Source of the DNA: Aminithiophilus ramosus
GTDB taxonomy: Bacteria > Synergistota > Synergistia > Synergistales > Aminithiophilaceae
Direction of reading: 5' to 3'
DNA length: 64,000 nucleotides
NCBI RefSeq assembly: GCF_018069705.1
Contig: NZ_CP072943.1
Coordinates: 434,001-498,000 of the forward strand
This document shows positions 17,178 through 27,009 of the stretch, piece after piece. Made by a program: the position numbers and the translations under genes. The notes beneath the pieces are model-generated. The model made no database searches and was not told where the DNA came from. It worked only from the letters and a program-made list of their open reading frames with translations. Position 1 is the stretch's first letter; the number at the start of each line of letters is the position of its first letter.

Positions 17178-17206
17178 TTGCGCGACATCTCAAGACCGGC
17201 TATAAT
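17178..17206 (+). promoter_or_regulatory. strong promoter without an assigned gene
   Basis: TTGCGC (17178-17183), a 17-base spacer and a perfect TATAAT (17201-17206). Transcription should start near 17212, in a segment where no known gene is recognised. Confidence 0.7.
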
Positions 17207-17211
17207 GACCT

Positions 17212-17527
17212 CACCGGGAAGTGATGGAGAGCCCGTACCGAAAGCCCCGGCCCGGGGGGATGGTCGACGGAGGCAAGGCGGCACCGCAACGCAGACATTT
17301 GCACCAAAGCAGCGAGTGGAGCGGAACCAGACCCGGCAACAGGCAACGGCAGGACCAGAGCAACACGTACCGAAAGCAAGGCGTGACCTGGCACCACAAG
17401 GTACAACGCGGCAAGTGGGTGACAAATGGAAAGATCCACCTGTACCTGTTCGGAAACAGCCCGTCGACGGAGCTCATCCATCGCCCGATAGGGGAAGAGG
17501 CGGAATGTCGGCCTTCTTCCCCTATCG
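17212..17527 (+). ncRNA. unassigned transcribed region, possible structured RNA or small basic protein
   Basis: About 316 bases bounded by a strong promoter and a perfect 13-bp hairpin (17486-17498 with 17515-17527). The interior is purine- and A-rich for this genome and contains the 11-base direct repeat GTACCGAAAGC at about 17235 and 17372. It does not match tmRNA, RNase P RNA, 6S, SRP RNA or a T-box by eye. Two frames are open across it; the frame from ATG 17224 has GC-rich third positions and would encode a basic Trp/His/Gln-rich peptide, but it runs through the terminator hairpin to 17691 and resembles no family I know. An RNA gene or a short coding gene are both possible. Confidence 0.35.
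17486..17527 (+). terminator. perfect hairpin ending the unassigned transcript
   Basis: A 13-bp perfect stem, CGATAGGGGAAGA with its complement, with a 16-base loop. It is followed by CGCCGTTTC, not a long U-tract. Confidence 0.5.
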
Positions 17528-17539
17528 CCGTTTCGGCCG

Positions 17540-17567
17540 TTGACAGGTCGATCCCTTCTGCTATTCT
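17540..17567 (+). promoter_or_regulatory. promoter of the cysE-cysK leader
   Basis: Perfect TTGACA (17540-17545), a 16-base spacer and TATTCT (17562-17567). It opens a leader of about 230 bases before cysE. Confidence 0.6.
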
Positions 17568-17574
17568 TAGTCTC

Positions 17575-17775
17575 ATCAGATGCATCGTTGCGAAGGCGGG
17601 TGGCGGCAATGGAGAAAACTTTATCGTTCATCTGTTGTTGTCGGTGGATCCTCTTCTGATCCACCGTGGCCCTTGGGCTGCGGCGGCATAGGCCCGCTTC
17701 GGCCGAAAAGGTCTTACCCGCAGCAAAAAACAGTCAGATTCCGAAGGGGCGTGCCGTCGCGGTACGTCCTTTTTT
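17575..17775 (+). promoter_or_regulatory. structured 5' leader with attenuator terminator before cysE
   Basis: The leader contains a GGTGGATC/GATCCACC hairpin (about 17645-17667), a larger stem GCTGCGG/CCGCAGC (about 17682-17724), and finally an intrinsic terminator: GGGCGTGCCG (17747-17756) pairs with CGGTACGTCC (17760-17769, two wobble pairs) and is followed by six T residues. A terminator between promoter and gene implies attenuation of cysE-cysK. No T-box consensus (GGGTGGNACC) or SAM-I motif was found, so the class is unknown. Confidence 0.5.
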
Positions 17776-17805
17776 CTATCGACGCCCACAGAGGAGGAAC
17801 GCATC

Positions 17806-18558
17806 ATGGAGAATCGCACGAAACGAAACCGCCTTTTCGAGGCCTTCCAGGCCGTTCGCGACCGAGACCCGGCCCTGGCTCCCGGCTTCAGAGGAACGCT
17901 GGAGATCCTGCTATGCTACCCCGGCTTTCAGGCCCTCAGCGCCCATCGGCTGATCCATTTTCTTCACGCCAAACTCCACGTCCCCGTTCTGCCCCGCTTT
18001 CTGGCCCAGCTCGTCCGTTGGTGGACGGGAATCGAAATCCATCCCGGCGCCCGGATCGGCCGCGGCGTCTTCATCGACCACGGCATGGGCGTCGTCATCG
18101 GCGAGACGGCCGTCGTCGGCGACAACGTGACCCTCTATCAGGGCGTGACCCTGGGCGGAACGGGCAAGGAGAAGGGAAAGCGTCATCCCACGGTCGAGGA
18201 GGGGGCCCTCATCGGCGGCGGCGCCAAGGTGCTGGGCAACATAACCGTCGGGAAGGATGCCCGCATCGGCGCCGGCAGCGTCGTCGTCAAGGATGTTCCG
18301 GCCGGTGCCACCGTCGTCGGCGTCCCCGGAACCATCGTCAGATGCCGTCAGGGAACGAGCTGCTCCCCCTCGCAAAGCCTGGCTCACGGTCAGCTTCCCG
18401 ACCCGCTGCGCCTCCGTCTCCACCGGCTGGAGGAGGAGCTCCACGTCCTTCACGCCCGTCTGGCCGTCCTGGAGGCGGAGAAGGACGAGATCAGAGGCCT
18501 TCACGGGCGACTGGCCCTTCTGGAATCGGAAAAAAAGGAGATGAGCTGCAGTGCTTAA
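17806..18558 (+). CDS. cysE: serine O-acetyltransferase
   Basis: Makes O-acetylserine from serine and acetyl-CoA, the first step of cysteine synthesis. The 250-residue protein has the CysE N-terminal helical part ([18 protein letters not shown]), then left-handed beta-helix hexapeptides with [43 protein letters not shown] and VGVPGTIVR. An unusual C-terminal extension of about 60 residues (from residue ~190) is a Leu/Glu/Arg-rich coiled coil with a repeated [13 protein letters not shown] / [13 protein letters not shown] pattern, beyond the normal Ile-terminated tail that binds CysK. ATG 17806 follows AGAGGAGG. It overlaps cysK. Confidence 0.94.
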   Translation: MENRTKRNRLFEAFQAVRDRDPALAPGFRGTLEILLCYPGFQALSAHRLIHFLHAKLHVPVLPRFLAQLVRWWTGIEIHPGARIGRGVFIDHGMGVVIGETAVVGDNVTLYQGVTLGGTGKEKGKRHPTVEEGALIGGGAKVLGNITVGKDARIGAGSVVVKDVPAGATVVGVPGTIVRCRQGTSCSPSQSLAHGQLPDPLRLRLHRLEEELHVLHARLAVLEAEKDEIRGLHGRLALLESEKKEMSCSA

Positions 18559-19480
18559 AACCGACTCCCTGGCCCTGAGGGCCTTCATCGGCGGGACTCC
18601 CCTCTTCCCTCTGCCCCGTCGCCGCGGGGCGACGGTCCTGGTCAAACTGGAGGGGCAGAACATAGGCGGATCGGTCAAGGACCGGGCCGCCTGGGGCATG
18701 CTCCGCAGGGCCGAGATCGACGGACGTCTCGGGGACGGAACGGTCATCGTCGAACCGACCTCGGGCAATACGGGCATCGCTCTGGCCCTCCTGGGCCGGG
18801 CCCTGGGGCTTCGGGTCATTCTGACCATGCCCGAATCGATGTCCGTCGAGCGTCGGGCGGTCCTGGCCGCCTACGGAGCCGAGCTGGAACTCACCCCGGC
18901 GGCGCGGGGCATGACGGGAGCCATAGCCCGGGCCCGCGAGATCGAGGCCGAGCTTCCCGGAGGCTGGATGGCCGATCAGTTTTCCAATCCCGGCAATCCC
19001 TGGGCCCATCAGGTTACGACGGGCCCCGAGATCGTCGCCGACCTCGCGGGGCGTCCTCTGGCCGCCTTCGTCGCCGGAGTGGGAACGGGAGGGACGCTTT
19101 CCGGCGCGGCGAGGGTCCTTCGGGCCGCCTATCCCGAGGCCCAGATCGTCGCCGTCGAACCCGCGGCCAGTGCCGTCCTCAGCGGCGGTCCCGCCGGGCC
19201 CCACCCCATCCAGGGCATCGGCGCTGGTTTCGTCCCGGCCAATCTCGACCGGTCCCTTCTGAACCGCGTCGTCGCCGTCGCCGGCGAGGCGGCCCTGGCG
19301 GAGACGGGCGAGCTGGCCCGAGAGACGGGCCTTTTCGTCGGCATCTCCTCGGGGGCCAACATCTGGGCGGCTCGACAGATCGCCGAGAGTTTCGGCGACG
19401 ACGAGGTCGTCGTCACCATCGCCTGCGACCGGGGGGACAAGTATCTGAGCACCGACGCCTTCAGGCTCACTCCCGGTTGA
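18551..19480 (+). CDS. cysK: cysteine synthase (O-acetylserine sulfhydrylase)
   Basis: PLP enzyme that makes cysteine from O-acetylserine and sulfide. Of 309 residues, the PLP lysine lies in [10 protein letters not shown] near residue 43, the substrate loop is [11 protein letters not shown] near 69-79, the PLP phosphate loop is [12 protein letters not shown] near 177-188, and [12 protein letters not shown] lies near the C-terminus. GTG 18551 overlaps the cysE stop, giving translational coupling. It is convergent with copA, and the two coding ends overlap by 14 bases. Confidence 0.95.
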   Translation: MLKTDSLALRAFIGGTPLFPLPRRRGATVLVKLEGQNIGGSVKDRAAWGMLRRAEIDGRLGDGTVIVEPTSGNTGIALALLGRALGLRVILTMPESMSVERRAVLAAYGAELELTPAARGMTGAIARAREIEAELPGGWMADQFSNPGNPWAHQVTTGPEIVADLAGRPLAAFVAGVGTGGTLSGAARVLRAAYPEAQIVAVEPAASAVLSGGPAGPHPIQGIGAGFVPANLDRSLLNRVVAVAGEAALAETGELARETGLFVGISSGANIWAARQIAESFGDDEVVVTIACDRGDKYLSTDAFRLTPG

Positions 19481-21635
19481 TCCTCTGGGAGTTGAGCAGG
19501 ACGGAGATGGAGCTGAAGGCCATGGCCGTCTCGGCGATGAGGGGGTGGAGAAGGGCCGCCATGGCCAGCGGAACGGCGATGACGTTGTAGCCGAAGGCCC
19601 AGAAGAGGTTCTGGCCGATGACGGAAAAGGTCTTGCGCGAGAGGGTAACGGCCTCGGCGACGGCCGACAGCCCGCCGCGGACGAGGACGATGTCGGCGCT
19701 GTCGATGGCCAGATCGGTTCCGCTGCCGATGGCCAGCCCCACGTCGGCCCCCTTCAGGGCGGCGGCGTCGTTCATGCCGTCGCCGACCATGAGCACTTTG
19801 GCCCCCCGGGCCTGAAAGTCGCGGACGAGATCGAGCTTGCCCTCGGGGCGGACCGAGGCGTGGACCTCGTCGATGCCGGCCCGTCCCGCCACGGCCCGGG
19901 CCGTGTGCCCGTTGTCGCCCGTGGCCATGACGGGACGGATCCCGAGAGCCTTCAGGCGTCGGACGGCCTCGGCGGCGTCGTCGCGCAGGGGGTCCTCGAC
20001 GGCGATGAAGCCGAGGCTCTGTCCCTCGCGGCGGACCTCGACGACGGTCCTTCCCCGGTCGAGCTGGTCGCGATACCTCTCGGCGTCGTCGGGCCGTCCC
20101 ACCGAGTAGAGGATGCCGTCGACGCGGCCTGCGACGCCCTGTCCCACCTCTTCGACGACGTCCGTCGCCTGGCGATGGGCCGGGACCGCCTCGGCGATGG
20201 CCTTGGCCAGAGGGTGGCTCGACTGGCGTTCGACGGCCGCTGCCGCCGCCAGATCGTCGGGCGAGAGGTCGTGATCCACGACGGCGGGCCGCCCTTCGGT
20301 GATGGTCCCCGTCTTGTCCATGACGACGATGGAGACCTCCCGGGCGGTCTGGATCGCCTCGGCGTTGCGGATCACCATGCCATGTCGGGAGGCCCGGGCC
20401 GTGGCGGCGATGAGGGCCATGGGCGTCGCCAGCCCCAGGGCGCAGGGGCAGGCGATGACGACGGTGGTGATGAAGGCGAAGAGGGCCAGAGAGAGGGGGT
20501 CGCGGACGGAGGTCACCCAGGGAAGCAGGCGTCCGGCGCCGTCAAGGAAGGGAGAAATGGCGGGGGCGGCGAAAAACCAGGTCGTTCCGGCGACGAGGGC
20601 CAGCCCGACGATGACGGGGACGAAGACGTTCGTCACCCTGTCGGCGAAGGCCTGGATGGGGATCTTGGCCCCCTGTGCCTCCTGAATGAGGGCGATCATC
20701 TGGGCCAGGAAGCTTCCGTCGCCGATGCCCGTCACCTCGACGACGACGGAGCCGGTGAGGTTCAGGGAACCTCCCGTCACGGTGGCTCCCTCTTCCCGCC
20801 CCACGGGGAGGGATTCGCCCGTGATCATCGATTCGTCGACGGAGGTCCGTCCCGCCGAGATCCGTCCGTCGGCCGGAAAGCGTTCGCCCGGCCGGACGGC
20901 GACGCGATGGCCCTCCTTGACGGCCTCGATGGGGACCAGAAGCTCCGTCCCGTCGTCGTCGACGATGCGGGCCTCTCGGGCCTGCAGGGCCAGGAGGCCC
21001 CGGATCTCCTTGGAGGCCCGGTCCCTCAGGCGGGACTCGATGTAGCGCCCCGTGATGTGGAGGGCCAGAATCATGGGGCCCAGTGCCCCGAAGGAGGCCA
21101 GGGGAAGGCCCGCCAGGTGGAGGAGGGCCGTGGCCCAGGCCGCGACGGCGCCGAAGACGACGAGCACGTCCATGTTGGCATGGCGGTGAGAGAGGGCGAT
21201 CCAGGCGCCCTTGAAGGTTCCCCTCCCGGCGCCGAGGAAGACGACGAGGCCGCCGGCGAGCTCCAGGAGCGTGTAGACCGGAAGATGAACCCCCGCCATA
21301 TGGAGGGCCATGAGGCCCATGAGAGGGGCGGTGACGGCCCAGCTGACGAAAAGATTGTGCCGGGCCTCGGCGTAGCGTCGGCTCTCCATCTCCTCGGGAG
21401 CGTCGTAGGAGAAGCCGTAGCCGGAGTCGACGATGGCCTCTTCCAGCCGGGACTGGGGGAAGTCTTCGTCGTCGACGACGACGAAGACGGTCTCTGTGGC
21501 CAGATTGACGGCGGCGAAGGTCACCCCTTCCACCCTTTTCAGCGACCGCTCCACCATGCGGGCGCAGGTGGCGCAGGTCATTCCCGTGACGCCGATGCGA
21601 CGCTTCAGCTTCGATGGATCTCTGCTTTCTGCCAT
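19467..21635 (-). CDS. copA: copper-exporting P1B-type ATPase
   Basis: Exports Cu(I) from the cytoplasm. The 722-residue protein has one N-terminal heavy-metal domain with GMTCATC at residues 18-24, eight membrane segments, the TGES actuator motif (MITGESLP, near 272), the transport motif CPC in VIACPCALGLATP near 395, the phosphorylation site DKTGTITEG near 440, an HP motif (SSHPLAKA) and GDGMNDAAALKGADVGLAIG near 618. The CPC together with NxxxxYN and MxxSS (FGYNVIAVPLA, MAFSSISVLLNS) in the last two helices supports Cu(I)/Ag(I). ATG 21635 follows GAGGAGG. Confidence 0.95.
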   Translation of the reverse strand: MAESRDPSKLKRRIGVTGMTCATCARMVERSLKRVEGVTFAAVNLATETVFVVVDDEDFPQSRLEEAIVDSGYGFSYDAPEEMESRRYAEARHNLFVSWAVTAPLMGLMALHMAGVHLPVYTLLELAGGLVVFLGAGRGTFKGAWIALSHRHANMDVLVVFGAVAAWATALLHLAGLPLASFGALGPMILALHITGRYIESRLRDRASKEIRGLLALQAREARIVDDDGTELLVPIEAVKEGHRVAVRPGERFPADGRISAGRTSVDESMITGESLPVGREEGATVTGGSLNLTGSVVVEVTGIGDGSFLAQMIALIQEAQGAKIPIQAFADRVTNVFVPVIVGLALVAGTTWFFAAPAISPFLDGAGRLLPWVTSVRDPLSLALFAFITTVVIACPCALGLATPMALIAATARASRHGMVIRNAEAIQTAREVSIVVMDKTGTITEGRPAVVDHDLSPDDLAAAAAVERQSSHPLAKAIAEAVPAHRQATDVVEEVGQGVAGRVDGILYSVGRPDDAERYRDQLDRGRTVVEVRREGQSLGFIAVEDPLRDDAAEAVRRLKALGIRPVMATGDNGHTARAVAGRAGIDEVHASVRPEGKLDLVRDFQARGAKVLMVGDGMNDAAALKGADVGLAIGSGTDLAIDSADIVLVRGGLSAVAEAVTLSRKTFSVIGQNLFWAFGYNVIAVPLAMAALLHPLIAETAMAFSSISVLLNSQRINRE

Positions 21636-21703
21636 GGGACAACCTCCTCGCGTTGTTTGATCTCTGGAACCGAGACCCAGTTTACACCCATCTCCCTCTT
21701 CTT

Positions 21704-21767
21704 AATACCCCCTATACGTATAAAGGGAGCGCCGTGGGGCGCTCCCTTTATACGTATAGGGGGTATT
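21704..21767. terminator. 30-bp perfect hairpin between cpxP-like gene and copA
   Basis: Perfect 30-bp stem (21704-21733 with 21738-21767), 4-base loop. It lies after the CpxP-like gene and before copA, all on the minus strand. Its lower stem contains TACCCCCTATACGTATA, which has the C-run/TATA/G-run character of CsoR-type copper operators, so a regulatory role in addition to termination is possible. Confidence 0.65.
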
Positions 21768-21805
21768 CGCGGTCCGGTTTCCGGCGGGCCCGAGGCGGTG
21801 TCCGA

Positions 21806-22342
21806 TCAGTCGGCCGATCGGGTTTTGATCTCCTCGTTCAGACGCCATCGGGCGATTTCGCCTCGCAGTTCCAATACCCTCTCATGGAGGGAGGTGGCCT
21901 TCTTCGCGTCGACGGGTTTCTCCGTCAGGGCCAGCTTCAGCTCCAGCGCCGACTTGTGCAGCTCCGTCATCTTATCCCGGATCGCATCGGGAATGGAGGC
22001 GTCTTTCCAGCGCAGGTCGCGGATCTTGTCCTGGAGATCGGCGACTTTCTTCCCGTCGACGGGGCGCTCGGCCAGGGCGGTCTGAAGCTCGAGCCGGGCC
22101 CTGCGGAATTCGTCCATGCGGCTCCGTTCCTCGGCCGTCATCTGCCTGTTCCGGGGGTTCCCCCGGCCGTAACCGTCCTGATCGTTCCGTCCCATCCTGG
22201 GCCCGCCGTCGTCGCAGTCCATGGCCATCCATTCCATTCCGAAGCCGCCGTCTCCCTTGGGACCGGGGCCGTAGGCGAAGGCGACGGAGCTGACGAGCAG
22301 AGCCGCCACAGCGACCATCATTGCCGTTCTCATTTTATTCAT
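21806..22342 (-). CDS. periplasmic Spy/CpxP/ZraP-like protein
   Basis: A 178-residue exported protein. A signal peptide (MRTAMMVAVAALLVSSVAFA, ending near residue 23) precedes a Gly/Met/Asp-rich, potentially metal-binding segment and then a highly charged helical region. The helical part is an internal duplication: LELQTALAERPVDGKKVADL is followed about 40 residues later by LELKLALTEKPVDAKKATSL. Helical hairpins of this kind are typical of Spy/CpxP chaperones and the zinc/copper-linked ZraP family. ATG 22342 follows AGGAGGTG at 6 bases; the longer GTG start lies inside that site. Neighbouring copA supports a metal-stress role. Confidence 0.72.
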   Translation of the reverse strand: MNKMRTAMMVAVAALLVSSVAFAYGPGPKGDGGFGMEWMAMDCDDGGPRMGRNDQDGYGRGNPRNRQMTAEERSRMDEFRRARLELQTALAERPVDGKKVADLQDKIRDLRWKDASIPDAIRDKMTELHKSALELKLALTEKPVDAKKATSLHERVLELRGEIARWRLNEEIKTRSAD

Positions 22343-22430
22343 GTGAGGCACCTCCTTCGTGGTGTATCCCCAGTATGAGGCCTGTCCTCGCCCTTTTGCA
22401 GGGGGAGAAGGCCTAAGCGGTTCTCCGTCG

Positions 22431-22476
22431 AACTACGTAAAGGGGGGAGGCGTGAGCCTCCCCCCTTTACGTAGTT
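22431..22476. terminator. 21-bp perfect hairpin after gyrB
   Basis: AACTACGTAAAGGGGGGAGGC (22431-22451) pairs perfectly with 22456-22476 across a GTGA loop. It is downstream of gyrB on the minus strand. Confidence 0.7.
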
Positions 22477-22538
22477 TCTCGAAGACGGAGCCGTTTCCGG
22501 CCGATCGCCGGGACGAGTCGACCCCGTCAGAGGTGGGG

Positions 22539-24446
22539 TTATATGTCGAGGTTGCGCACCTCTTGCGCGTGGGCTTCGATGAAGTCCCGTCTCGGTTCGA
22601 CCTTGTCGCCCATGAGGATGGTGAAATACTCGTCGGCCGAGACGGCGTCCTCGACCTCGACGCGCTTGAGCACGCGCCGGGCCGGATCCATCGTCGTCTC
22701 CCAGAGCTGTTGGGGGTTCATCTCTCCCAGTCCCTTGTAGCGCTGGACGCCGTATTTCCTGTTGGGGCCGAAGCCGTTCGTCAGCTCCTTGAGTTCCTTT
22801 TCGGAGTAGCAGTAGGAGACGTCCTTGCCGGCCTGAACGCGGAAAAGGGGCGGCTGGGCCACGTAGAGGTGCCCCTTCTCGACGATATCGGGCATGAAGC
22901 GGTAGAAAAAGGTCAGAAGGAGCGTCCTGATGTGGGCCCCGTCGACGTCGGCGTCGGTCATGATCAGGACGCGGTGGTAGCGGAGTTTGGTCACGTCGAA
23001 ATCGTCGCCGATGCCGCAGCCCAGGGCCTGAATGATGGTCCGGATCTCGTTGTTGGAGAGGGCCTTGTCGAGGCGGGCCTTCTCGACGTTGAGGATCTTG
23101 CCCCGCAGGGGGAGGATGGCCTGGAAGTGGCGGTCCCGCCCCTGTTTGGCGCTGCCTCCTGCCGAGTTCCCCTCGACGATGTAGACTTCGCACTCTTCCG
23201 GCTTCCGACTCGAACAGTCGGCCAGCTTGCCCGGAAGGTCGAGGCCCGTCATGGCCGACTTGCGCCGCACCAGCTCGCGGGCCTTCTTGGCCGCCTCGCG
23301 GGCCTGGAGGGCCCTGACGGCGTTGTCGACGATGGGGCGCAGGATCTCGGGGCGTTCCTCCATGAAGGCCAGAAGTCCCTCGTAGAGGAAGGAGTCGACG
23401 ATGCCCTTGATCTCACCGTTCCCGAGTTTCGTCTTCGTCTGTCCCTCGAACTGAGGCTCGGGGAGCTTGACGGAGATGACGGCCGTCAGCCCTTCCTTGA
23501 GGTCGTCGCCTCCCAGGTTCGGGTCTTTGTCCTTGAAGATCTTCTGGCGCCGGGCCATCTCGTTGACGGCCCGCGTCAGGGCCGTCCGGAAACCCGAGAC
23601 GTGCGTGCCTCCCTCGACGGTGTGGATCAGGTTGGCGTAGGCGAAGACCCGTTCCTGATAGGTGTCGTTGTACTGCAGGGAGACGGCGACGACGACGCCG
23701 TCCTTCTCTCCCTCGACGACGACGGGCGGCTGAAAGAGGGTCGTCTTTCCCCTGTTGAGATACTCGACGAAGCTGCCGATGCCGCCGGCGTAGTTGAAGA
23801 CCTTTTCCTTCCCCTCGTTCCGCTCGTCGCGGAGGGTGATGGCCAGGTTCGGGTTGAGGAAGGCCAGTTCCCGCATGCGGCTGGCCAGGACATCCCAGGA
23901 GAAGGTCGTCTCGCTGAAGATCGTTCCGTCCGGCTTGAAGCGGATCGTCGTTCCCCGCCGCTCCGTCGTCTCTTCGTCGACGAGGTCCGTCACGGGGTCT
24001 CCCTTCTCGTAGCGCTGTCGCCAGAGCTTCCCGTCGCGGCAGATCGTCAGGACGAGCCGGTCCGAGAGGGCGTTGACGACGGAGATGCCCACGCCGTGGA
24101 GCCCCCCCGAGACCTGGTAGGCCTTTTTGTCGAACTTGCCGCCGGCGTGGAGCTTGGTGAGGACCACCTCGGCCGCGGGCCGTCCCGTGGCGGGGTGGGG
24201 ATCGACGGGGATGCCCCGTCCGTTGTCGACGACGGTGACGCTGTCGTCGGCGTGAAGGGTGATTTCGATGTGGGTGCAGTAACCGGCCATGGCCTCATCG
24301 ATGGAGTTGTCCACCACCTCGTAGACGAGATGGTGCAGACCTCGTGAGCCCGTGTCGCCGATGTACATGCTCGGTCTCCGGCGGACGGCCTCCAGTCCCT
24401 CGAGGATCTGGATATCGCTGGCGCTGTACTGGGCCGGTGCGTTCAT
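22539..24446 (-). CDS. gyrB: DNA gyrase subunit B
   Basis: ATPase and DNA-capture subunit of gyrase. The 635-residue protein has [25 protein letters not shown] at the start, the GHKL ATP site ([36 protein letters not shown]), the transducer domain, a TOPRIM domain with [20 protein letters not shown] and [12 protein letters not shown], and the C-terminal [20 protein letters not shown] motif. Length matches short-form GyrB (no extra gamma-proteobacterial insert). ATG 24446 overlaps the upstream small gene by ATGA. Confidence 0.98.
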   Translation of the reverse strand: MNAPAQYSASDIQILEGLEAVRRRPSMYIGDTGSRGLHHLVYEVVDNSIDEAMAGYCTHIEITLHADDSVTVVDNGRGIPVDPHPATGRPAAEVVLTKLHAGGKFDKKAYQVSGGLHGVGISVVNALSDRLVLTICRDGKLWRQRYEKGDPVTDLVDEETTERRGTTIRFKPDGTIFSETTFSWDVLASRMRELAFLNPNLAITLRDERNEGKEKVFNYAGGIGSFVEYLNRGKTTLFQPPVVVEGEKDGVVVAVSLQYNDTYQERVFAYANLIHTVEGGTHVSGFRTALTRAVNEMARRQKIFKDKDPNLGGDDLKEGLTAVISVKLPEPQFEGQTKTKLGNGEIKGIVDSFLYEGLLAFMEERPEILRPIVDNAVRALQAREAAKKARELVRRKSAMTGLDLPGKLADCSSRKPEECEVYIVEGNSAGGSAKQGRDRHFQAILPLRGKILNVEKARLDKALSNNEIRTIIQALGCGIGDDFDVTKLRYHRVLIMTDADVDGAHIRTLLLTFFYRFMPDIVEKGHLYVAQPPLFRVQAGKDVSYCYSEKELKELTNGFGPNRKYGVQRYKGLGEMNPQQLWETTMDPARRVLKRVEVEDAVSADEYFTILMGDKVEPRRDFIEAHAQEVRNLDI

Positions 24447-24655
24447 CGTTCTTGTCCTCCTTGAAGCAGATTCATCGCTTCGGTCCGGCCTCGGTCCCAG
24501 AGCCGTCTTTGCCGTTCCCTCAGCGTTTTCGGCGTCAGCCCCGTCGCGTCCGTCGGTCCGTCGCGGACGATGACGTCCGTCCGTCCGTCGCGGCGGACGA
24601 GGGCGACGAGGCGACGGGTGAGAATCAATCGGTCTCCCTCGAGGGGAATCAGCAT
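24443..24655 (-). CDS. RemB-like (DUF370-type) small protein
   Basis: A 70-residue protein read just before gyrB and overlapping it by ATGA. It starts [20 protein letters not shown] and has [11 protein letters not shown] in the middle. This resembles the YaaB/RemB family, whose gene sits between recF and gyrB in Bacillus and whose N-terminus has the pattern IHLGGDxxVxxxxIV with a later SxTLxxR. The match is by pattern and position, not search. ATG 24655 follows GAGGTG; a longer frame to 24685 is open but lacks a ribosome site. Confidence 0.5.
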   Translation of the reverse strand: MLIPLEGDRLILTRRLVALVRRDGRTDVIVRDGPTDATGLTPKTLRERQRRLWDRGRTEAMNLLQGGQER

Positions 24656-24842
24656 GGGGTCTTCACCTCTTCGTGGCCTTCGCAACTGATCTATTATATC
24701 AAAGGCCCGATGATTCGCGTCGTCGGCGCTGTCGTCGCGACTGGCCGGGAAATTTTTAATTTAAAATGAACAGTTCGGCGACGGGAAAGGGGCCGAGGGG
24801 AAGCTGCGTTAGAACGCGATGGCTCTCTCCTTCGAGAGAATG

Positions 24843-24861
24843 TATAATGCGATGCATTATA
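24843..24861. promoter_or_regulatory. TATAAT within palindrome upstream of MCP 2
   Basis: TATAATGC GAT GCATTATA is an 8-bp perfect inverted repeat that contains a -10 element on each strand, 27 bases before the MCP ATG. No good -35 box is visible on the plus strand, so an activator or another sigma factor may be needed. Confidence 0.45.
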
Positions 24862-24887
24862 TCTGATCCGGACGAGGAGGTCTTTTC

Positions 24888-26942
24888 ATGCGCTCCATCC
24901 GCTCCAAGATTCTTGTCGGGTTCACCCTCTCCTCTCTTGTCGTCCTCATCCTGTTGGGGCTGGTGCTCCATCGCGACATGAAGGGCACCCTTCTCCCCCT
25001 GGCCCGGGAAATGTCCGAAGAGGTCCTGACGGCGCAGGCCCAGGTCCTGTCGATGATGCTTCACGCCAACCTCCAGGATCTCAAATCCGTCTCGGAAGAG
25101 GAGGCGGTCCGCTCCATGTTCTGGAACCTGATGCGCCGTCGCCTCGAGGTCAAGATGGCCGATTCGGAGGGGCGCTACGAGGCCCTTTTCATCGCCAAGC
25201 CCGACGGCCACTTCTGGAACACCCTGGGCCAGGAGGGGGACGTGACCGACAGGGATTACTTCCAGGCCATCGTCAAGGAGAAAAAGGGGCACTTCATCAG
25301 CAACGCCATGATCTCCCGCGGCTCGGGCAGGCCCGTCGTCGTCATCGCCACCGAGGTGTACTCTTCCTTCGGAGACGAGCACGCCATCCAGGGCCTCTTC
25401 GGCGCCACCGTTCTGCTCGATGCCCTTGCCGATCAGGTCGGCTCCGTCCACATCGGCAAGGCCGGGTACGCCTGGCTCATCGACGGCCAGGGGAACGTGC
25501 TCTACCACCCCGACAGAGAGAAGGTGATGTCCTTCAGCCTCGCCGACAGCGCCAAGGAGGGCTTTCAGGGGCTGAGCGGGCTTGAAGGACGCATGACCGG
25601 CGGCGAGACGGGCGAGGGGACGATCGTCAAGCCCGACGGCGAGCGGGAGCTGGTCTTCTTCACGCCCGTTCCGGGCACGGCCGGCTGGTCTTTGGCCCTC
25701 TCCGTCCCGGTCGTCCAGCTCGAGGCGGGGCTCCGATCCATGGTGAAGACCCTTCTTTTCGCCGTGGCCGCCACGGTCCTTCTTTTCTTTCTCGTGGCCT
25801 ACTTCCTGGGCAATTCCATCGCCCGATCGGTCAAGACGGTGGCGGCGGCCATCACCCGCTTCGGCGAGGGTGACCTGACCGTCTCCTTCCCCGCCAGGGG
25901 GCGAGACGAGGTGGCTCAGATGGCCGAGACGATGGTGGGGGCAGCGGCGAACCTGAAGTCCATGGTCGTCGACATCGGCTCCGAGGCCCGTCGCCTCGAC
26001 GACGCGGCGGGCCAGCTCTCCGCCGTCGCCCAGCAGACCTTGGCGACGACGGAGGAGGTCACCTCCGAGGGGATCCAGATCCGAGGCCTCATGGACCGCC
26101 TCGCGGAGACGATCGAGGCGACCAGTTCGGGCGTCAACGAAGTGGCCTCCTCGGCCCGGGAGACGGCCCAGTCCTCTCAGGAGCTGGCCCGTGAGACGGT
26201 CGCCGTCAACGAGGCGGCCCGCAAGGGGAGCCTCGCCGTCGGAAAGATCCGCGAGACCGTCGACGGCGCCGTCGAGAGGACGGAGGCGACGGCCGCGTCG
26301 ATCGCCGCCCTCGCCGGTGAGGCCCGCAACATCGGGGAAGTGGTCCAGACCATCACCTCCATCGCCGACCAGACGAACCTGCTGGCCCTCAACGCCGCCA
26401 TCGAGGCGGCCCGGGCCGGAGAGGCGGGACGGGGTTTCGCCGTCGTCGCCGAAGAGGTCCGAAAACTGGCCGAGGAGAGCAAACGCTCGACGGACACCAT
26501 CGCCTCCATCCTGGGCAGAATCCGCAGCGGAGCCGACGAGGCCGACGCCGAATCGCACCGCGTCGTCGCCGTCGTCCAGGCGGCCCGGACCGAAAGCGAC
26601 GACGCCACGGCGTCTTTGCAGAAGATCCTTCAGAGCGTCGAGGCCATGACGGCCCGCGTCGAGGCTACGGCGGCCATAGCGGAGGAACAGGGGGCCTCGG
26701 CCGAGGAGATCGCCGGTTCGATGACCCAGGCCTCCTCCCACGTCGAAGAGGTGGCCCGTCAGATGCGGAGCATCGTCGAGTCGATGGAGGAGCAGGCCAA
26801 AGGGGCTCAGAGCCTGGGCCTGGCGAGCCAGGAGATGGAGGCCCTGGCTGACCGGCTGACGGAGGCTCTCTCCCGCTTCCGCGTCGGCGGCGAGGTCGTC
26901 GAAAGGGCACGGAAGGAGGAGACGCCGGCCCTTCGCGGCTGA
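24888..26942 (+). CDS. methyl-accepting chemotaxis protein 2 (dCache)
   Basis: A 684-residue receptor related to MCP 1. TM1 about residues 8-27; periplasmic dCache domain with [40 protein letters not shown] and [20 protein letters not shown]2 about 284-306; HAMP; signalling tip [23 protein letters not shown] near residue 493-515. No CheR pentapeptide. ATG 24888 lies 7 bases after GAGGAGG. It is divergent from gyrB. Confidence 0.93.
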   Translation: MRSIRSKILVGFTLSSLVVLILLGLVLHRDMKGTLLPLAREMSEEVLTAQAQVLSMMLHANLQDLKSVSEEEAVRSMFWNLMRRRLEVKMADSEGRYEALFIAKPDGHFWNTLGQEGDVTDRDYFQAIVKEKKGHFISNAMISRGSGRPVVVIATEVYSSFGDEHAIQGLFGATVLLDALADQVGSVHIGKAGYAWLIDGQGNVLYHPDREKVMSFSLADSAKEGFQGLSGLEGRMTGGETGEGTIVKPDGERELVFFTPVPGTAGWSLALSVPVVQLEAGLRSMVKTLLFAVAATVLLFFLVAYFLGNSIARSVKTVAAAITRFGEGDLTVSFPARGRDEVAQMAETMVGAAANLKSMVVDIGSEARRLDDAAGQLSAVAQQTLATTEEVTSEGIQIRGLMDRLAETIEATSSGVNEVASSARETAQSSQELARETVAVNEAARKGSLAVGKIRETVDGAVERTEATAASIAALAGEARNIGEVVQTITSIADQTNLLALNAAIEAARAGEAGRGFAVVAEEVRKLAEESKRSTDTIASILGRIRSGADEADAESHRVVAVVQAARTESDDATASLQKILQSVEAMTARVEATAAIAEEQGASAEEIAGSMTQASSHVEEVARQMRSIVESMEEQAKGAQSLGLASQEMEALADRLTEALSRFRVGGEVVERARKEETPALRG

Positions 26943-26951
26943 AAAAGTCAT

Positions 26952-26989
26952 CCCCCCGTGAGGAGCCGGAACGCGCTCCTCACGGGGGG
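26952..26989. terminator. 15-bp hairpin after MCP 2
   Basis: CCCCCCGTGAGGAGC (26952-26966) pairs perfectly with 26975-26989 across an 8-base loop, between convergent genes. Confidence 0.7.
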
Positions 26990-27009
26990 CGATCGGACGA
27001 ACGAGACGG

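Noticed and set aside
17540..17805. T-box or SAM riboswitch before cysE
   Set aside because: The conserved T-box core and the SAM-I core were looked for and not found, so only an unclassified attenuator leader is reported.
19545..22085. 846-codon open frame on the plus strand
   Set aside because: Antisense to copA and to the CpxP-like gene; Gly/Asp-rich with no motif.
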